NCBI GenBank assembly: GCA_963965975.1
Contig: OZ014411.1
Location: forward strand, 22,100,249 to 22,164,248
Source of the DNA: Xestospongia bergquistia
Taxonomy: Eukaryota; Porifera; Demospongiae; Haplosclerida; Petrosiidae
Length of the DNA: 64,000 nucleotides
Direction of reading: 5' to 3'
This document shows positions 11,205 through 22,108 of the stretch, piece by piece. The number at the start of each line of letters is the position of its first letter. Positions within the stretch are counted from its first letter, which is position 1. A model generated the notes under the pieces. The model was given only the letters and a program-made list of their open reading frames with translations, made no database searches and was not told the DNA's origin. Position numbers and translations under genes: made by a program.

Positions 11205-11888
11205 ATGTCTATCTCAAGAACACTGAATAGACATGAAAGTGTGCAAGATATCAGACCTTATCAAAACCTGGATGCGTGTGGTGGTCCTATAAAAAGTGGA
11301 TCATGTAGCAATAAATTCTCTCCTGACCACTTTAAGACAATCAGAAGTCATTGTCAGGTACTGGATCATTCCATGCTTGATCTTGTTTTTTTGCAAAATA
11401 ATAGCCAAAACATCCACCTCAGCAACAATACAACTCAGACATATAATAAAAGAAGGGTATATATTTCTTATAATAGGTACCACAAGAAAAAGATCCCACT
11501 CGAGTCCTTCACAGAAGACAAGTAAGTTAGCCTTCTTTGGTATGTCTTTATCATTGCTTTTACTAATTTACAAATGGTACTTCACTAAAAAGAACCTCTC
11601 AGTAACATTAAGATGCCCTCACTTCACCTAGGTAGCTTTTTTATTCATTTTAGTCTTTGTAGATTCTTATCACTAGGTCTGACACCAATCAGGCTTCTCT
11701 GGCTAAGGTATATGAATGATATAAATATGATCAATCCTTGCAGTAACATATACTTCACTCAGAAGGGAAAGCTTTCAAAATCAGAATATCCATACCACTT
11801 GGATTCTGATTCAGTACTTCATGAGCTTGATCTCACCTCTGAAACTAAGGTTGTATGTTATTTAATGTACTTTATTTGTGTAATGTAG
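11205..11888 (+). pseudogene. Decayed ORF fragments, possibly mobile-element derived
   Basis: Overlapping plus-strand frames look like shattered coding sequence. One piece reads HSMLDLVF and then RRVYISYNRYH, resembling the start of a multi-copy invertebrate ORF family with an ELDLV-x-LGQ motif and a short basic stretch. That resemblance is from memory and weak. Frames shift repeatedly and no intact gene can be built. Confidence 0.25.
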
Positions 11889-11965
11889 TATAAAATCCCT
11901 CTGAATTTTACACTGTCAACAAGCAACCACTTCAAACCTAATGCTCAGACTTGAAAGTAGTCAAG

Positions 11966-12361
11966 CTAGCTAGACCCTCCTGATGGGAGGAGGAGGGTCT
12001 AGAAGCTTACTGTCACACTGGAATGAGTGGGATGTGTGGGGCAGTGCAGTGTTCACATAGTGGTTATAATCTGTTATTACAATCTCCAAGTGGAGTTATA
12101 TGTGGAAGAAAAAGAAGCTACTTGCAATTCAATTTTGATTAGACTGTCTCAAAGTGCTCATGATTTGTTTAAAGGACAAGCAGAGAAAGGCTGTCTTAAA
12201 CGTCTTAGAGAGAAATCATTGAAATATAAGAAATAAAACATTGATTTCCCTCTTTATATAAAACTCATTCCAATGAGGCAGTAAGCCCAGTTTGCTACTA
12301 GACTCTCCTTTGCTTGTCAGCTTAACAAAAAGGAGGAGGGTCTAGCTCACTAGACTAGCTT
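11966..12361. repeat. Pair of hairpins flanking an open frame
   Basis: A hairpin at about 11,974-12,002 has arms AGACCCTCCT and AGGAGGGTCT. A looser version lies at 12,299-12,345 (AGACTCTCC ... GGAGGAGGGTCT). Both are bordered by CTAG-rich sequence. Between them is a 69-codon plus-strand frame (12027-12236) of Lys/Glu-rich composition that I do not recognise. The arrangement could be a small inverted-repeat element, but no target duplication was identified. Confidence 0.35.
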
Positions 12362-12804
12362 GCAATGTATTTTATAAGTCGGAAGGATTACTAATGTCAA
12401 AATATGCTCTCAGTGATAATTTATTGTTTTCTCTTTTTCACTCCTCATGCTTAGAACTAAGTTAAAGTAAATTCTACTAAAAGAGTGAAGGAAAAAGTTA
12501 GCGCAAACACTAAATATTGAAACATTGTGAATTATTTCAATTTTGGGATCAGAGGACATTCATCCCACCAAACCTCCATTCACTGTCTCCAGATGCACCT
12601 TCACTAGTGTCATAACCAGTCCTTCCTTGTGTTGTCATTTAATCCTTACAGTCCTCCGGTACATTTTATAAACAGAATCTTTATAGCATTTTTTATTAAA
12701 ACAATATTTTAATCTATTATCACGGAAGTAAAATTTATTAGTTCCTGCCAATTCAAAATTTGAGTAATAAATTTTATAATATTGTGTTATTTGTTACTAT
12801 GTAG

Positions 12805-13651
12805 GACAACGTTATTTCTCCAGGTAATACTTTACCTCATCCATTTCTGCTTCCACAGGTAAGTATCTTTATAATATATTTTGATTTATTAATTGTTATT
12901 TCAAACATCAGACTGGGAGTGAAGTCTTGTTTTGCCTTGGGTTTGGCTCTAATGAGTTTACAAGCATTCATTTTATTGGTGTTAGTACCAAACAGGACTA
13001 AGAACAATGATGCATACACTCTTTTCTCAGGTATCATCGTTAACAAAGGAAGTGAAAAATCTAGACACAAAGAAAAGGTGAAACCATATTGTATACTGAT
13101 GCATATAACATTAATAAATTTACAGGAATGTTATGACACGACATTTTCTGAAAGTTCTGATAAACTATTCTTGTCATCACATTGCAATTTCCATTCCAAC
13201 CCTTACCCCGGCCATCTCTTGTAATAAAAGGGTATGCTATATTTATGACTATATGTAACTTCAATGTGTTTATTTTTATAGTTCTATGTGTTTTAGGAGA
13301 CCCATACTGGCTGTAAATGCTAACGAAAATACATCTACTGATGCTTGCCAGTAGTTAGCACTCAAACTAATGGATATTTTTTACTATAAAAGACTTTCGG
13401 GTGATAACTACACTGAAGTGAAGGGGAGGGAACTTCTTAAACAAGATGTTATTGATAGTATTTGTAGTAAGTCATACTCTTTAATAAAGTATATCTATTA
13501 GCAATTTTCTATAGTGCATATTGATTACAAGTACCCCATGATGAGAAGGAAATTAGAAACTGAAGAAGTGGGTAGCAATCTTGCAAAAAAACATGATTTC
13601 TATATGGCAAACATAAGAGCTATGAAGAGTAAATTTGCAATTCAAAACTGA
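12805..13651 (+). CDS. BEN-domain-like gene, 3' exons (5' end not found)
   Basis: Five plus-strand exons join without a frame break: 12805-12858, 13031-13077, 13126-13231, 13355-13466 and 13515-13651. Each has usable AG and GT sites; the best is CAG|GTAAGT after the first. The C-terminal part reads LALKLMDIFYYKRLSGDN, then GRELLKQDVIDSI, then DYKYP and ends with TGA. This resembles a BEN domain (DNA-binding or adaptor domain in nuclear proteins), with a leading LMD-x-F, a Leu-x-x-x-x-Ile helix and a late aromatic-Pro. If the AG at 13302 were used instead of 13354, an in-frame TAG at 13352-13354 would result. This is the only probable plus-strand host gene in the window. It has no recognisable partner in blocks B or C. 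Confidence 0.45.
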
Positions 13652-15066
13652 TGATTGTTTTGGTAATAGCTTTGTAATCAATAATGTTATTTTACTACTT
13701 ACTGAAAATGTTTATTATATATTAGTCTTAACATAGTGGATGATGTATCAGCTTTTAGCATGCAGTTCAAATTAATAGCTTTGTCTTTATTCAATAATTT
13801 TAATCCAATTATACAGAAAGAAATACTTTTAGTCAAAACATTTTTCTCTTTTCATTGATCCAGATTCTATTATAGTAAGACAGATCACTTCATATAGTTT
13901 GAATATCTTCAGTTACTTGCATCGCGTGCCTATAAGGTTTTTATGCTAAAACATTATTTTGGGCGACTGGCTTTAGATGTGTACAATTGCGCTTCAGATT
14001 AGACATTCTGGGATACATTCATTGAAGGGCCAGTTTTACTGGATTATGTGTAAGCAATACAAAATGCTCTGTGGTGAATTAACATATATACTGTTGATAT
14101 CAACAGTTTGTGTAAGTCAATCATTACTAAGTGGTATACTGGTTCGATCCTAACTTTGCGAGTGTGTAGATAATACTTAAACATTAAGACTATTCAGGTA
14201 CATAATTATAGTTATTAAAACAATTACAAATCTCATATAATATAGTAAAAGTTGTTTCCATCTATTTTGAAATTTTATATAATGTACTACAACACATTAA
14301 TAGTTAAAGATTTATGATACTTTCATTTCAATTTATGATCATACCAAATACTTCATTAGATTTTGGAGTATCCCAACAAATAAAGTTATGAGGTCATGTA
14401 TGTAAGTTTTAGAGTATAGCAACAAATCAATTGTAATTGAACATGCTTTAGAAATTAATTAGTATTAATTAGTCAATAACTAAGAAATTGAGTTACCTGG
14501 GTCTGACAAATGAGATTGCTTCATATCAAAGATATGTATACTTTAACCTTGACCATTCTATACTAATTGTATAAGGTAGATCTAATATGGTGGCATTGTT
14601 TGCTGTTATGGCAAAAATCAACCAGAACCTGTGTATCATCCATCTCTCAAGTATAGTAAGACATGATAAGCCTACAGTTTATTTTCAGATTCTAGTAGTT
14701 TTTGATGGAATCATTCACATATAGCTAAATATAAATTAGATCTTAAAATGGTATATTATTTTCTAGAATTAATCATTATTGTTTTATTAATTGTCTCTTA
14801 GTTCTTTTTAATCTCCTTTTGCTGTTAAATTTTATGTGTATATACTGAAATTGCCAGCATTATTTTTATACAACATAATTACAGTACATTAAAAGAGAAT
14901 GACGACATAAATAGTCTGTGGTAGTATTGTGATAAATAATGCATAGTAAATTTATCTCCATCCACTAAAGTTCAATGAGGTTGTTAAATAAACCTCATTG
15001 AACCCCCATTTAGCCTAAAATAAACATAATATAAACAAAATATTTAAATTCCTAATTCTTACTTAC
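13652..15066. other. Spacer between BEN-like gene and gene B
   Basis: No coding exon is supported. The part at about 14,090-14,340 aligns with 32,560-32,770 (shared CTAAGTGGNRTANTGGTTC and TTTATGATACTTTCATTT-type stretches), marking the far edge of the block A/B duplication. A perfect 13-bp-arm hairpin lies at 14970-15003. The missing 3' end of gene B, with its stop codon, should lie here or further left. Confidence 0.5.
14970..15003. terminator. Perfect hairpin, 13-bp arms, 8-nt loop
   Basis: Arms are GTTCAATGAGGTT (14970-14982) and AACCTCATTGAAC (14991-15003). It lies 63 bp beyond the last recognisable exon of gene B on the transcribed strand. Its function is unknown. Calling it a terminator is only a placement guess; a small inverted-repeat remnant is equally possible. 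Confidence 0.25.
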
Positions 15067-15171
15067 CTAAAGTAACAGTTGGTGTAGACGTAGTTATAGA
15101 ACCACTAAAAGAAGATGAAAAACTTGCTGGAAGATGTGTGCTACCTGTGAAAGGGTATGGAATTTTAATTT
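15067..15171 (-). CDS. Ser/Thr-rich exon, Y type (gene B)
   Basis: A 105-nt phase 1-1 exon encodes 35 residues with no Cys: EIKIPYPF, STHLPASFSSSFSG, TTSTPTVTLG. It matches the Y class of gene C in length and pattern. Mucin-like O-glycosylation is inferred from the Ser/Thr/Pro content. It is the most 3' exon recognised in gene B. Confidence 0.7.
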
Positions 15172-15591
15172 CTGTATCCTCATAAAAATAGCTATCAATT
15201 GATAAATGTAACAATATAACTGATCAAAATTATCAGATCAGTGACTATATGTGTTACTACCCTTTAGGCTAGACCCTAAAATCAAATATTGGATGGATGC
15301 TGAGCTGTATGAAATAAATAAGTGTAACAAATTTTGTAAGGGCTTATTTCTGTATAGCAAAATTGACCAAAACTTCATGGCTAATACTTTGCATGAACTT
15401 ACATATGAACATGATATTACATATGAACTTTTAGGAAAAACCTTTATAATTATATAATAACTAAGTCAGAAATAATGAAAAAACTAAAGTTTGGTGAGAG
15501 AAAATGTGACTACAATAGTATTTGATTATTAAAAGCAATATAAATGAAATTATTTTGTAATGACAAGTACTCCAGAATAAAAATCTCTTAC

Positions 15592-15789
15592 TAAGTAAAT
15601 CAGATGGAGTTGGTGAAACTATAGGAAAGAAAGAAGAAGCAGGATGACAACCAATATCAGCTATATCACTACAACAATCATTCAAAATATGACAGTGTCG
15701 ATCACAGTTGCATCCATTATTGTTACAAGATGGTGACTGGGACTGTACACAGCAACCAGAATAGTTTAGATTAAGAGCCACACATGAAC
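15592..15789 (-). CDS. SMB-like exon S1 (gene B)
   Basis: A 198-nt phase 1-1 exon encodes a somatomedin-B-like module: GSC, YSGCC, SPSC, CNCDRHC, NDCCSDI, IGC. Eight cysteines with the CxC and DCC pairs match the SMB consensus, a small disulphide knot of secreted proteins such as vitronectin. The tail is Ser/Pro/Thr-rich and ends at a GTAAGAG donor. It is the most diverged unit of the array. Confidence 0.8.
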
Positions 15790-15841
15790 CTCAAATTAAA
15801 ATAATATGAACAAATTTATTTAATTTATAGTCCTCACTTAC

Positions 15842-16051
15842 CTGAAGTAACAGTTGGTTTATCTGTTGGAGTTGGTGAAAGTATAGGAGAGGAAGAAGAA
15901 GCAGGATGACAACCAATATCAGCTATATCACTACAACAATCATTCACAATATGACAGTGTTGATCACAGTTGCATCCATTATTGTTACAAGATGGTGACT
16001 GGGACTGTACACAGCAACCAGAATAGTTTAGATTAAGTGCCACACATGAAC
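15842..16051 (-). CDS. SMB-like exon S2 (gene B)
   Basis: A 210-nt exon of the 262-bp array. The module has NYSGCC, CNCDQHC, NDCCSDIADIGC and a linker ending SPTPTDKPTVTSG. The frame starts at a splice acceptor, not at the internal Met that replaces Leu in this subfamily (CVALN). Confidence 0.85.
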
Positions 16052-16103
16052 CTCAAATTAAAATAATATAAACAAATTTATTTAATTTATAGTCCTCATT
16101 TAC

Positions 16104-16313
16104 CTGAAGTAACAGTTGGTTTATCTGTTGGAGTTGGTGAAAGTATAGGAGAGGAAGAAGAAGCAGGATGACAACCAATATCAGCTATATCACTACAACA
16201 ATCATTCAAAATATGACATTGTTGATCACAGTTGCATCCATTATTGTTACAAGATGGTGACTGGGACTGTACACAGCAACCAGAATAGTTTAGATTAAGT
16301 GCCACACATGAAC
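16104..16313 (-). CDS. SMB-like exon S3 (gene B)
   Basis: A 210-nt unit nearly identical to S2. It differs at only a few residues (CDQQC instead of CDQHC, HILND instead of HIVND). Confidence 0.85.
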
Positions 16314-16365
16314 CTCAAATTAAAATAATATGAACAAATTTATTTAATTTATAGTCCTCACTTAC

Positions 16366-16575
16366 CTGAAGTAATAGTTGGTTTATCTGTTGGAGTTGGT
16401 GAAACTATAGGAGAGGAAGAAGAACCAGGATGACAACCAATATCAGCTATATCACTACAACAATCATTCAAAATATGACAGTGTCGATCACAGTTGCATC
16501 CATTATTGTTACAAGATGGTGACTGGGACTGTACACAGCAACCAGAATAGTTTAGATTAAGTGCCACACATGAAC
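16366..16575 (-). CDS. SMB-like exon S4 (gene B)
   Basis: A 210-nt unit. It combines the CDRHC core of S1 with the TDKPTITSG linker of its neighbours, a mosaic consistent with exchange between units. Confidence 0.85.
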
Positions 16576-16627
16576 CTCAAATTAAAATAATATGAACAAA
16601 TTTATTTAATTTATAGTCCCCATTTAC

Positions 16628-16837
16628 CTGAAATAACAGTTGGTTTATCTGTTGGAGTTGGTGAAACTGTAGGAGAGGAAGAAGAAATGGGATGACAACT
16701 AATATCAAGTATATCACTGCAACAATCATTCCAAATGTGACAGCTTTGATCACAATAGCAATCATTATTATAACAAGGTTGTAACAGGGACCGTACGCAG
16801 CAACCAGAATAGCTGAGATTAAGTGCCAAACATGAGC
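16628..16837 (-). CDS. SMB-like exon S5 (gene B)
   Basis: A 210-nt unit at the transition to a second subtype: GSCLALNLSYSGCC, LLQPCYNND, CYCDQSCHIWNDCC. Some residues otherwise fixed are changed (LDISCHP for ADIGCHP). All eight cysteines are kept. Confidence 0.85.
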
Positions 16838-16889
16838 CTAAAATTAACATAATATGAACAAAGTTATTTAATTTATACTCCTCATTTAC

Positions 16890-17099
16890 CTGAAGTAACA
16901 GTTGGTTTATCAGTTGGAGTTGGTGAAACTATAGGAGAGGAAGAAGCAACAGGATGACAACCAATATCAGCTATATCACTGCAGCAATCATTCCAAATGT
17001 GACAGCTTTGATCACAATAGCATTCATTATTGTAACAAGGTTGTAATATGGACCGTACACAGCAACCAGAATAGTTGAGATTAAGTGCCAAACATGAGC
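16890..17099 (-). CDS. SMB-like exon S6 (gene B)
   Basis: A 210-nt unit of the second subtype with ILQPCYNNECYCDQSC and ADIGCHPVASSSP. Its neighbour S7 is nearly the same. Confidence 0.85.
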
Positions 17100-17151
17100 C
17101 TAAAACTAACATAATATGAACAAAGTTATTTAATTTATACTCCTCACTTAC

Positions 17152-17361
17152 CTGAAGTAACAGTTGGTTTATCAGTTGGAGTTGGTGAAAGTATAGGAGA
17201 GGAAGAAGCAACAGGATGACAACCAATATCAGCTATATCACTGCAACAATCATTCCAAATGTGACAGCTTTGATCACAATAGCATTCATTATTGTAACAA
17301 GGTTGTAATATGGACCGTACACAGCAATCAGAATAGCTGAGATTAAGTGCCAAACATGACC
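17152..17361 (-). CDS. SMB-like exon S7 (gene B)
   Basis: A 210-nt unit and the first of the array in transcription order. It has YSDCC in place of YSGCC but is otherwise like S6. Confidence 0.85.
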
Positions 17362-17412
17362 CTAAAATTAACAAATATGAATAAATTAATTTAATTCATA
17401 ATGATCACTTAC

Positions 17413-17517
17413 CTGGAGTAACAACTGGTGTATGTGTAACTAGAGAACCACTTAAAAAAGATGAAGAATTTGTTTGAAGATGTGTGCTACTTGTAGAAAG
17501 GGTTGGAGTTTGAGACT
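17413..17517 (-). CDS. Ser/Thr-rich exon (gene B)
   Basis: A 105-nt phase 1-1 exon encodes ESQTPTLSTSSTHLQT and a tail ending VVTPG. There are no cysteines, and it is likely an O-glycosylated spacer. It directly precedes the SMB array. Confidence 0.72.
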
Positions 17518-17786
17518 CTGTGAATAAAAGATAAAAATGGCAATAAAATTGATTTAATATAGAAAATAAACTGATCACAATCATCACATCAATAACTGAA
17601 TATGCTACTATTTAACACGTGAAATGTGACAGCATAAGCGAAATTACTTTGAGATGAGATGATAAAAATATTACGACATAATAAAAAAAATATTAATTTG
17701 CATTATGCTAATAACTGTTCACAAAAATGGAGCCTAAAATTAACATGATATGAACAAATTTAATTCAATTCATAATGATCACTTAC

Positions 17787-17885
17787 CTGGAGTAACAACT
17801 GATGTAAGTATAAATAGAGAACCACTTAAAGAGGATGAAAATGTTTCTACTGTACTACTTGTCAAAAGGGATTTAGATATAAATT
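17787..17885 (-). CDS. Ser/Thr-rich exon (gene B)
   Basis: A 99-nt phase 1-1 exon: EFISKSLLTSSTVETF, then SSSLSGS and a VVTPG end. The surrounding intron matches 53,000-53,290 in gene C closely. Confidence 0.7.
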
Positions 17886-18219
17886 CTGTATCAATATAAA
17901 AATGATTATAAAATTAATAAAATGTAAGAGAGAAACTGATCACAATCATCTCAATCATCTAAATATGTTAGTATTTAACACACGAACTGTTAGGAAGAAC
18001 TCTTTATAATATAATAGTTATGTCAGAATTAGCAATAAAATTAATATTAAACTAAAATATTATTACTATAATTATGATTGATTATAACAGCAAATACAAG
18101 ATAAATTACTTTGTCATGACATGTAATCCAAAAGCAAATAAGAAATTAGAAAATAGATTTTATTTCATAAGAATTTCCAACATCAATAATTTAATAATGA
18201 ATAACAATAGTTACTAAAC

Positions 18220-18251
18220 ATTTAGGCCAGAGCCTATGCTAGATCCAGATT
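18220..18251 (-). pseudogene. Broken Gly-Ser linker exon
   Basis: A 32-nt remnant of the Gly-Ser exon class (SGSSIGSGLN). The donor reads ATGTTTAG instead of ATG|GTTAG. One base is missing relative to intact copies, so the length is no longer a multiple of three. Confidence 0.5.
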
Positions 18252-18379
18252 CTGTATAAAATAGTGCATACCCATGAAATAAAGAGGTCTACCAAATTTT
18301 ATATTAATTGTTAATTAAAGTTAATTATTAAGAAAACTGATACTATAATGTATTGCTTGTGCATTTGATTTTGACTTAC

Positions 18380-18568
18380 CAAGTATATCAGTTGGTGTAG
18401 GTGAAACTATAGAAGTAGCCGGATGACAACCAATATCAGCTATATCACTACAACAATCATTCATCTTATGACAGTTTTGATCACAATAGCATCCATTATT
18501 GTTACAAGGTGGTGACAAGAACATTACACAACATCCAGAATAGCTGAGATTAAGTGCCAAACATGATC
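18380..18568 (-). CDS. SMB-like exon S8 (gene B)
   Basis: A 189-nt phase 1-1 exon outside the 262-bp array. It has eight cysteines with YSGCCVMFLSPPC, CYCDQNC, NDCCSDI and a short linker ending SPTPTDILG. It is closest to S9. Confidence 0.82.
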
Positions 18569-18614
18569 CTAAAACTAATATAATATGAAAAATATTTTAA
18601 TAGTCTTCATTTAC

Positions 18615-18671
18615 CTGGAGAAACAGTTGGTGTATGTGTAATTAAAGAGGATGAAAAACTTTCTTGTGTGT
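18615..18671 (-). CDS. Short Ser/Thr exon (gene B)
   Basis: A 57-nt phase 1-1 exon: DTQESFSSSLITHTPTVSPG. The same exon with identical flanks is present at 53372-53428 in gene C. Confidence 0.68.
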
Positions 18672-18985
18672 CTGCATAAAAATGGAATTAAAATTGATAT
18701 CATGTGAGAGATAAACTGATCGCAATTACATCAATAACTAAATACACTTTAAACACACTTTTATTTTAAATATGAACTGTTAAGAGAAACCTTATAATGA
18801 CTATGTCAGAATTTGAAAAAAAAATATCTGCTAAACTAAAATATTACTACTATATGGTCTGATTATAACAGCAAATATAAGAGAAATTAGTTTGTCATGA
18901 CATGTAATCCGAAAGCAAATAAGAGATTTTATTTCATAAAAATTCCCAACTTTAATAATTCAATAATGAAGAAATAGTCACTAAC

Positions 18986-19066
18986 CATTTAGGCCAGACC
19001 CTACACCAGATCCTACACCAGATCCTACACCAGATCCTATGCCAGATCCTAAGCCAGAGCCATATC
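18986..19066 (-). CDS. Gly-Ser repeat linker exon (gene B)
   Basis: An 81-nt phase 1-1 exon with a GTTAGT donor encodes six or so GSG[LIV] tetrapeptides (GSGLGSGIGSGVGSG and onward, ending GLN). It is a 12-nt repeat in the DNA. A flexible spacer role is inferred. Gene C has a 69-nt version at 53741. Confidence 0.7.
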
Positions 19067-19496
19067 CTGTACAAAAAGTGCATATACATAAAATAAAGAA
19101 TCTACCAAATTTTGTATTGAACATTAATTAATATGAATAAAATTATATAATAATTTTATCAGAATTAGAAATTAAATTGATTTGACTAGACAAAAAATGT
19201 GACTGTCATAATATGTTATCTTAAACAAATAGTTTTGTTATGACATACAATCCAAAAGCATTAAAAAATAGGAAATAGATTTTATTACATAAGAATTCAC
19301 AACATCAAGAATTTTAATAATAACTTAAACTTATGATAATTTATTATTGTAGTTGGTGGGAATGTTCAGTGTTGAATATAGCATTGTTTTACATTGTGAC
19401 ACATATTTATAAGTACAAAATATGTTGTTAGAAAAATATGCTAAGATATACTTAAAAGTTGAAAAGTAGTTACTTACTATTCTAATTTTATCTTAC

Positions 19497-19691
19497 CAAG
19501 TGTTTCAGTTGGTGTAGGTGAAACTATAGATGAGGAGAAAGGTGGATGACAACCAATATCAGCTATATCACTACAACAGTCTTTCAAATTATGACAATTT
19601 TGATCACAATAACATCCATTATTGTTACAAGGTGGTGACAAAAACATTATACAACATCCTGAATAACTGAGATTTAGTGCCAAACATGAGC
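19497..19691 (-). CDS. SMB-like exon S9 (gene B)
   Basis: A 195-nt phase 1-1 exon, the most 5' SMB-like module of gene B. It has GSCLALNLSYSGCC, CYCDQNCHNLKDCCSDI and a linker ending SPTPTETLG. Confidence 0.82.
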
Positions 19692-19743
19692 CTAAAATTG
19701 TCATAGCATAACAAAATTAATTTAAATCATAGTGTTCACTTAC

Positions 19744-19850
19744 CTGAAGTAACAGTTGGTGTAACAGATGGTGTAGGTGTAACTATAAAACCACCTAAAG
19801 GAGATAAAGAACATGTTGGAAGATGTGTACTACTTATCAAAGTTTTAAAT
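19744..19850 (-). pseudogene. Frame-broken Ser/Thr exon (gene B)
   Basis: It resembles the Ser/Thr exon class (STHLPT, then TPSVTPTVTSG). The only usable acceptor gives 107 nt, which is not a multiple of three, and a phase-1 entry meets TGA at once. It is probably skipped or dead. Confidence 0.5.
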
Positions 19851-20024
19851 CTTGTGTATATATACAAACGACAATAGAATTGATATAATATATATGAGAT
19901 ATAACTTATCATGATTATCTTATATGAAATATGCTACTAAAAGATATAAAAACTTAATTAACCAGATCTTAATTTGTTATATACATCTATGGCGATCATA
20001 CTACAATAATATTATATTGCTCAC

Positions 20025-20183
20025 CACAAAGATCAATGCATTCATTAAGAGTCTGAAATCGATTTCCATTTCCATGACAACCACCATATATAAATAATTC
20101 ACATTGACTTGAATTGGTGTTAAAAAACCAATATGGAAATCTACCTTTACATGATCCAACTTTAGGAGGTAGATGACAAGTAG
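20025..20183 (-). CDS. Kunitz/BPTI domain exon, Lys at P1 (gene B)
   Basis: A 159-nt phase 1-1 exon with a GTGAGC donor. It shows TCHLPPKVGSCKGRFP, YGGCHGNGNRF and ECIDLC. Lys follows the second Cys, as in BPTI. In gene A an 8-Cys exon follows the equivalent Kunitz; here none is found before the Ser/Thr exon at 19744, so it was lost or never gained. Confidence 0.88.
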
Positions 20184-20254
20184 CTAGACAATTATACCAA
20201 ACAATATAAATATGTAAAAATTGCACAAATAATTATTGCTTGTAAAATAATTAC

Positions 20255-21580
20255 CATTGCTTCTTGGAATGTTAATTGGATTTAACTTCATCCCTCCAAC
20301 ATAACTGTGCCCTCCATAAGTTGTCCAGCCATAGACAGAGACAAATAATTTACCATTTGGATTAGGATGTGTTACTGTATTGGTACCACTGAAAGATGTT
20401 GAATAGCCATATCCATAGATAGAACCATCTGAAGCATATATTAGAACCCATGGTGGATTGATAAGAACATTGTTGATCAACAAACTATAGTCAAAATAAA
20501 CATCATTTGGTACAACCACACTGTAATAACTAGTATCACTTGACATTAATACAGAGAACTGGATGGAATGTTCATATTGTTCTATTGGTGGCACTGTGTT
20601 AAGGGAGGGGTCACCAAAGTTGCCACCATCATACCCTGTACCTACACCAATTTGAGCAACATAGATTGGTTGATCAGAGATAATACTACAGTATACATTG
20701 TTAGTTGTGTAAAACCAATTGGTGTTGTTTTCATCAAATTTGACAAGTTCAGCAATGTAATTTGTACCACAGGTTTTGATTACATTTGTATTATTGTTAG
20801 TAGCAATGAGTTTGTAACTTTGTCCATTACTTCGACCTATGTGAGGTGGTAATAGAAATGTCTTTCCCCAATTTATTGTTGGTGTCAGTTGTGCAATAAT
20901 AGTATCAGCATCATATGTACCAGCTGGAACTCGGGCAGCTTCATGTCCACTGATAATTGTTAGTGGGCTGTCAGATATAATTTTGGTTCCAGTAAGGTCA
21001 ACATAAGGCTTAAAAACTAAGAAAGTTTGAAGGGAATGAAGAATAAAATTGAAGGATTGTCCAGCTGAAACAAGTATATTACTAGTAGCACTGTCCTGAG
21101 GATCTGATGGAACAATAATGTCATTGTTTGGAATGATAGTCACATTACTGTTATTAAGGCAACCAATAACCATGAACTGACTTGTCTTATCACTCCAACC
21201 TAATGTAGACACAACATAGTATGTGTATTGAGTTGTTGGTTGTTTATGACATGGAAGAGCTAGATAAGACATGAAATCATCCTCATTACGGAAGCTCCAT
21301 GCAATAACTGATATTGGTTCTGAGTCCAAAGAGTAAACTTTTAGACCCTTTTTCCTCCAGGAATAGGTATTATCTAATACTTCATAACGTGCTGGTATAG
21401 CAACTTTATGAGGATTGTGATAACTAGTTTTCCCTTTATATGAGAATTTGTTATCAAGTGATATGACTTTAAATGTAACAAGAGTCTTTTTCATAGTATG
21501 AACATACAATGTACGTACATTAGATCCATGTACATGCTCATAGAATCCCACAATGAACTCACTGCTGTATGTTCTAGGGT
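20255..21580 (-). CDS. IgGFc-binding-protein-type domain exon B-2
   Basis: A 1326-nt phase 1-1 exon, same class and length as A-2. The landmark series is intact. One usually conserved Cys is replaced (KPYVDL for KPCVDL), and SHEAARVPAGTYDAD is kept. The acceptor precedes DPRTYSSEF. The frame that reads upstream through intron to a Met is not needed and is probably not used. Confidence 0.9.
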
Positions 21581-22108
21581 CTATAAGGAAAAACAAAATA
21601 TTTAAATACATATATAAAGAATTTAGTTGTTCTAATGTTGGTAATTAATAACATCAATTCTAACAAGCTTAGCTTAAGATGTACTTAAATTATATACATA
21701 TACTTATATGAATAAACAATGTACTAAAGAAAATGTAGGAATGTTTGTAATGCCATTATATCATATAAAAAAATGTAATCCAATTATTAATTTTTATTCA
21801 TTAAATTAAATGAGTCTGAGTGATAAAATATTTCAAACAAGCCTAAAATAGGAATGCATTAAGGACATTCCAGTATAGCAGCCACAATTTTAAGTTAATA
21901 TCGTATTGTTAGGAGTGAAACCTTTATTTCCAGAAGAACTATAAAGTAAGAGCTCTATAACCAGTAAAATATAACTTTTAAATATTGTCTTTAATACTTA
22001 TGTATGAAAATATGTAGATCCACATGGTTTGATTATAGCAACTTGTACATTACAGGATACTGTTTTAAAAGTGAATATTCAAGTTTTTATTGCTGTTTTG
22101 GAACTTAC

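Larger units (their letters stand above)
15592..17361 (-). repeat. Tandem array of seven SMB-like exons, 262-bp period
   Basis: Exon starts at 15842, 16104, 16366, 16628, 16890 and 17152 are spaced by exactly 262 bp. A seventh, diverged unit starts at 15592. Each unit is a 210-nt exon plus a 52-bp intron, and introns are as similar as exons. Each unit adds exactly 70 residues. This indicates recent unequal exchange or homogenisation. Confidence 0.92.

Noticed and set aside
12919-13224. 101-codon plus-strand frame starting with a signal-like hydrophobic stretch
   Set aside because: It runs across intron sequence of the better-supported BEN-like exon model, and its hydrophobic part lies in a probable intron.
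15592-17361. CRISPR-like or satellite interpretation of the 262-bp array
   Set aside because: The repeated units contain an open, spliceable SMB-like exon with conserved cysteines, so it is an exon array in a eukaryotic gene.
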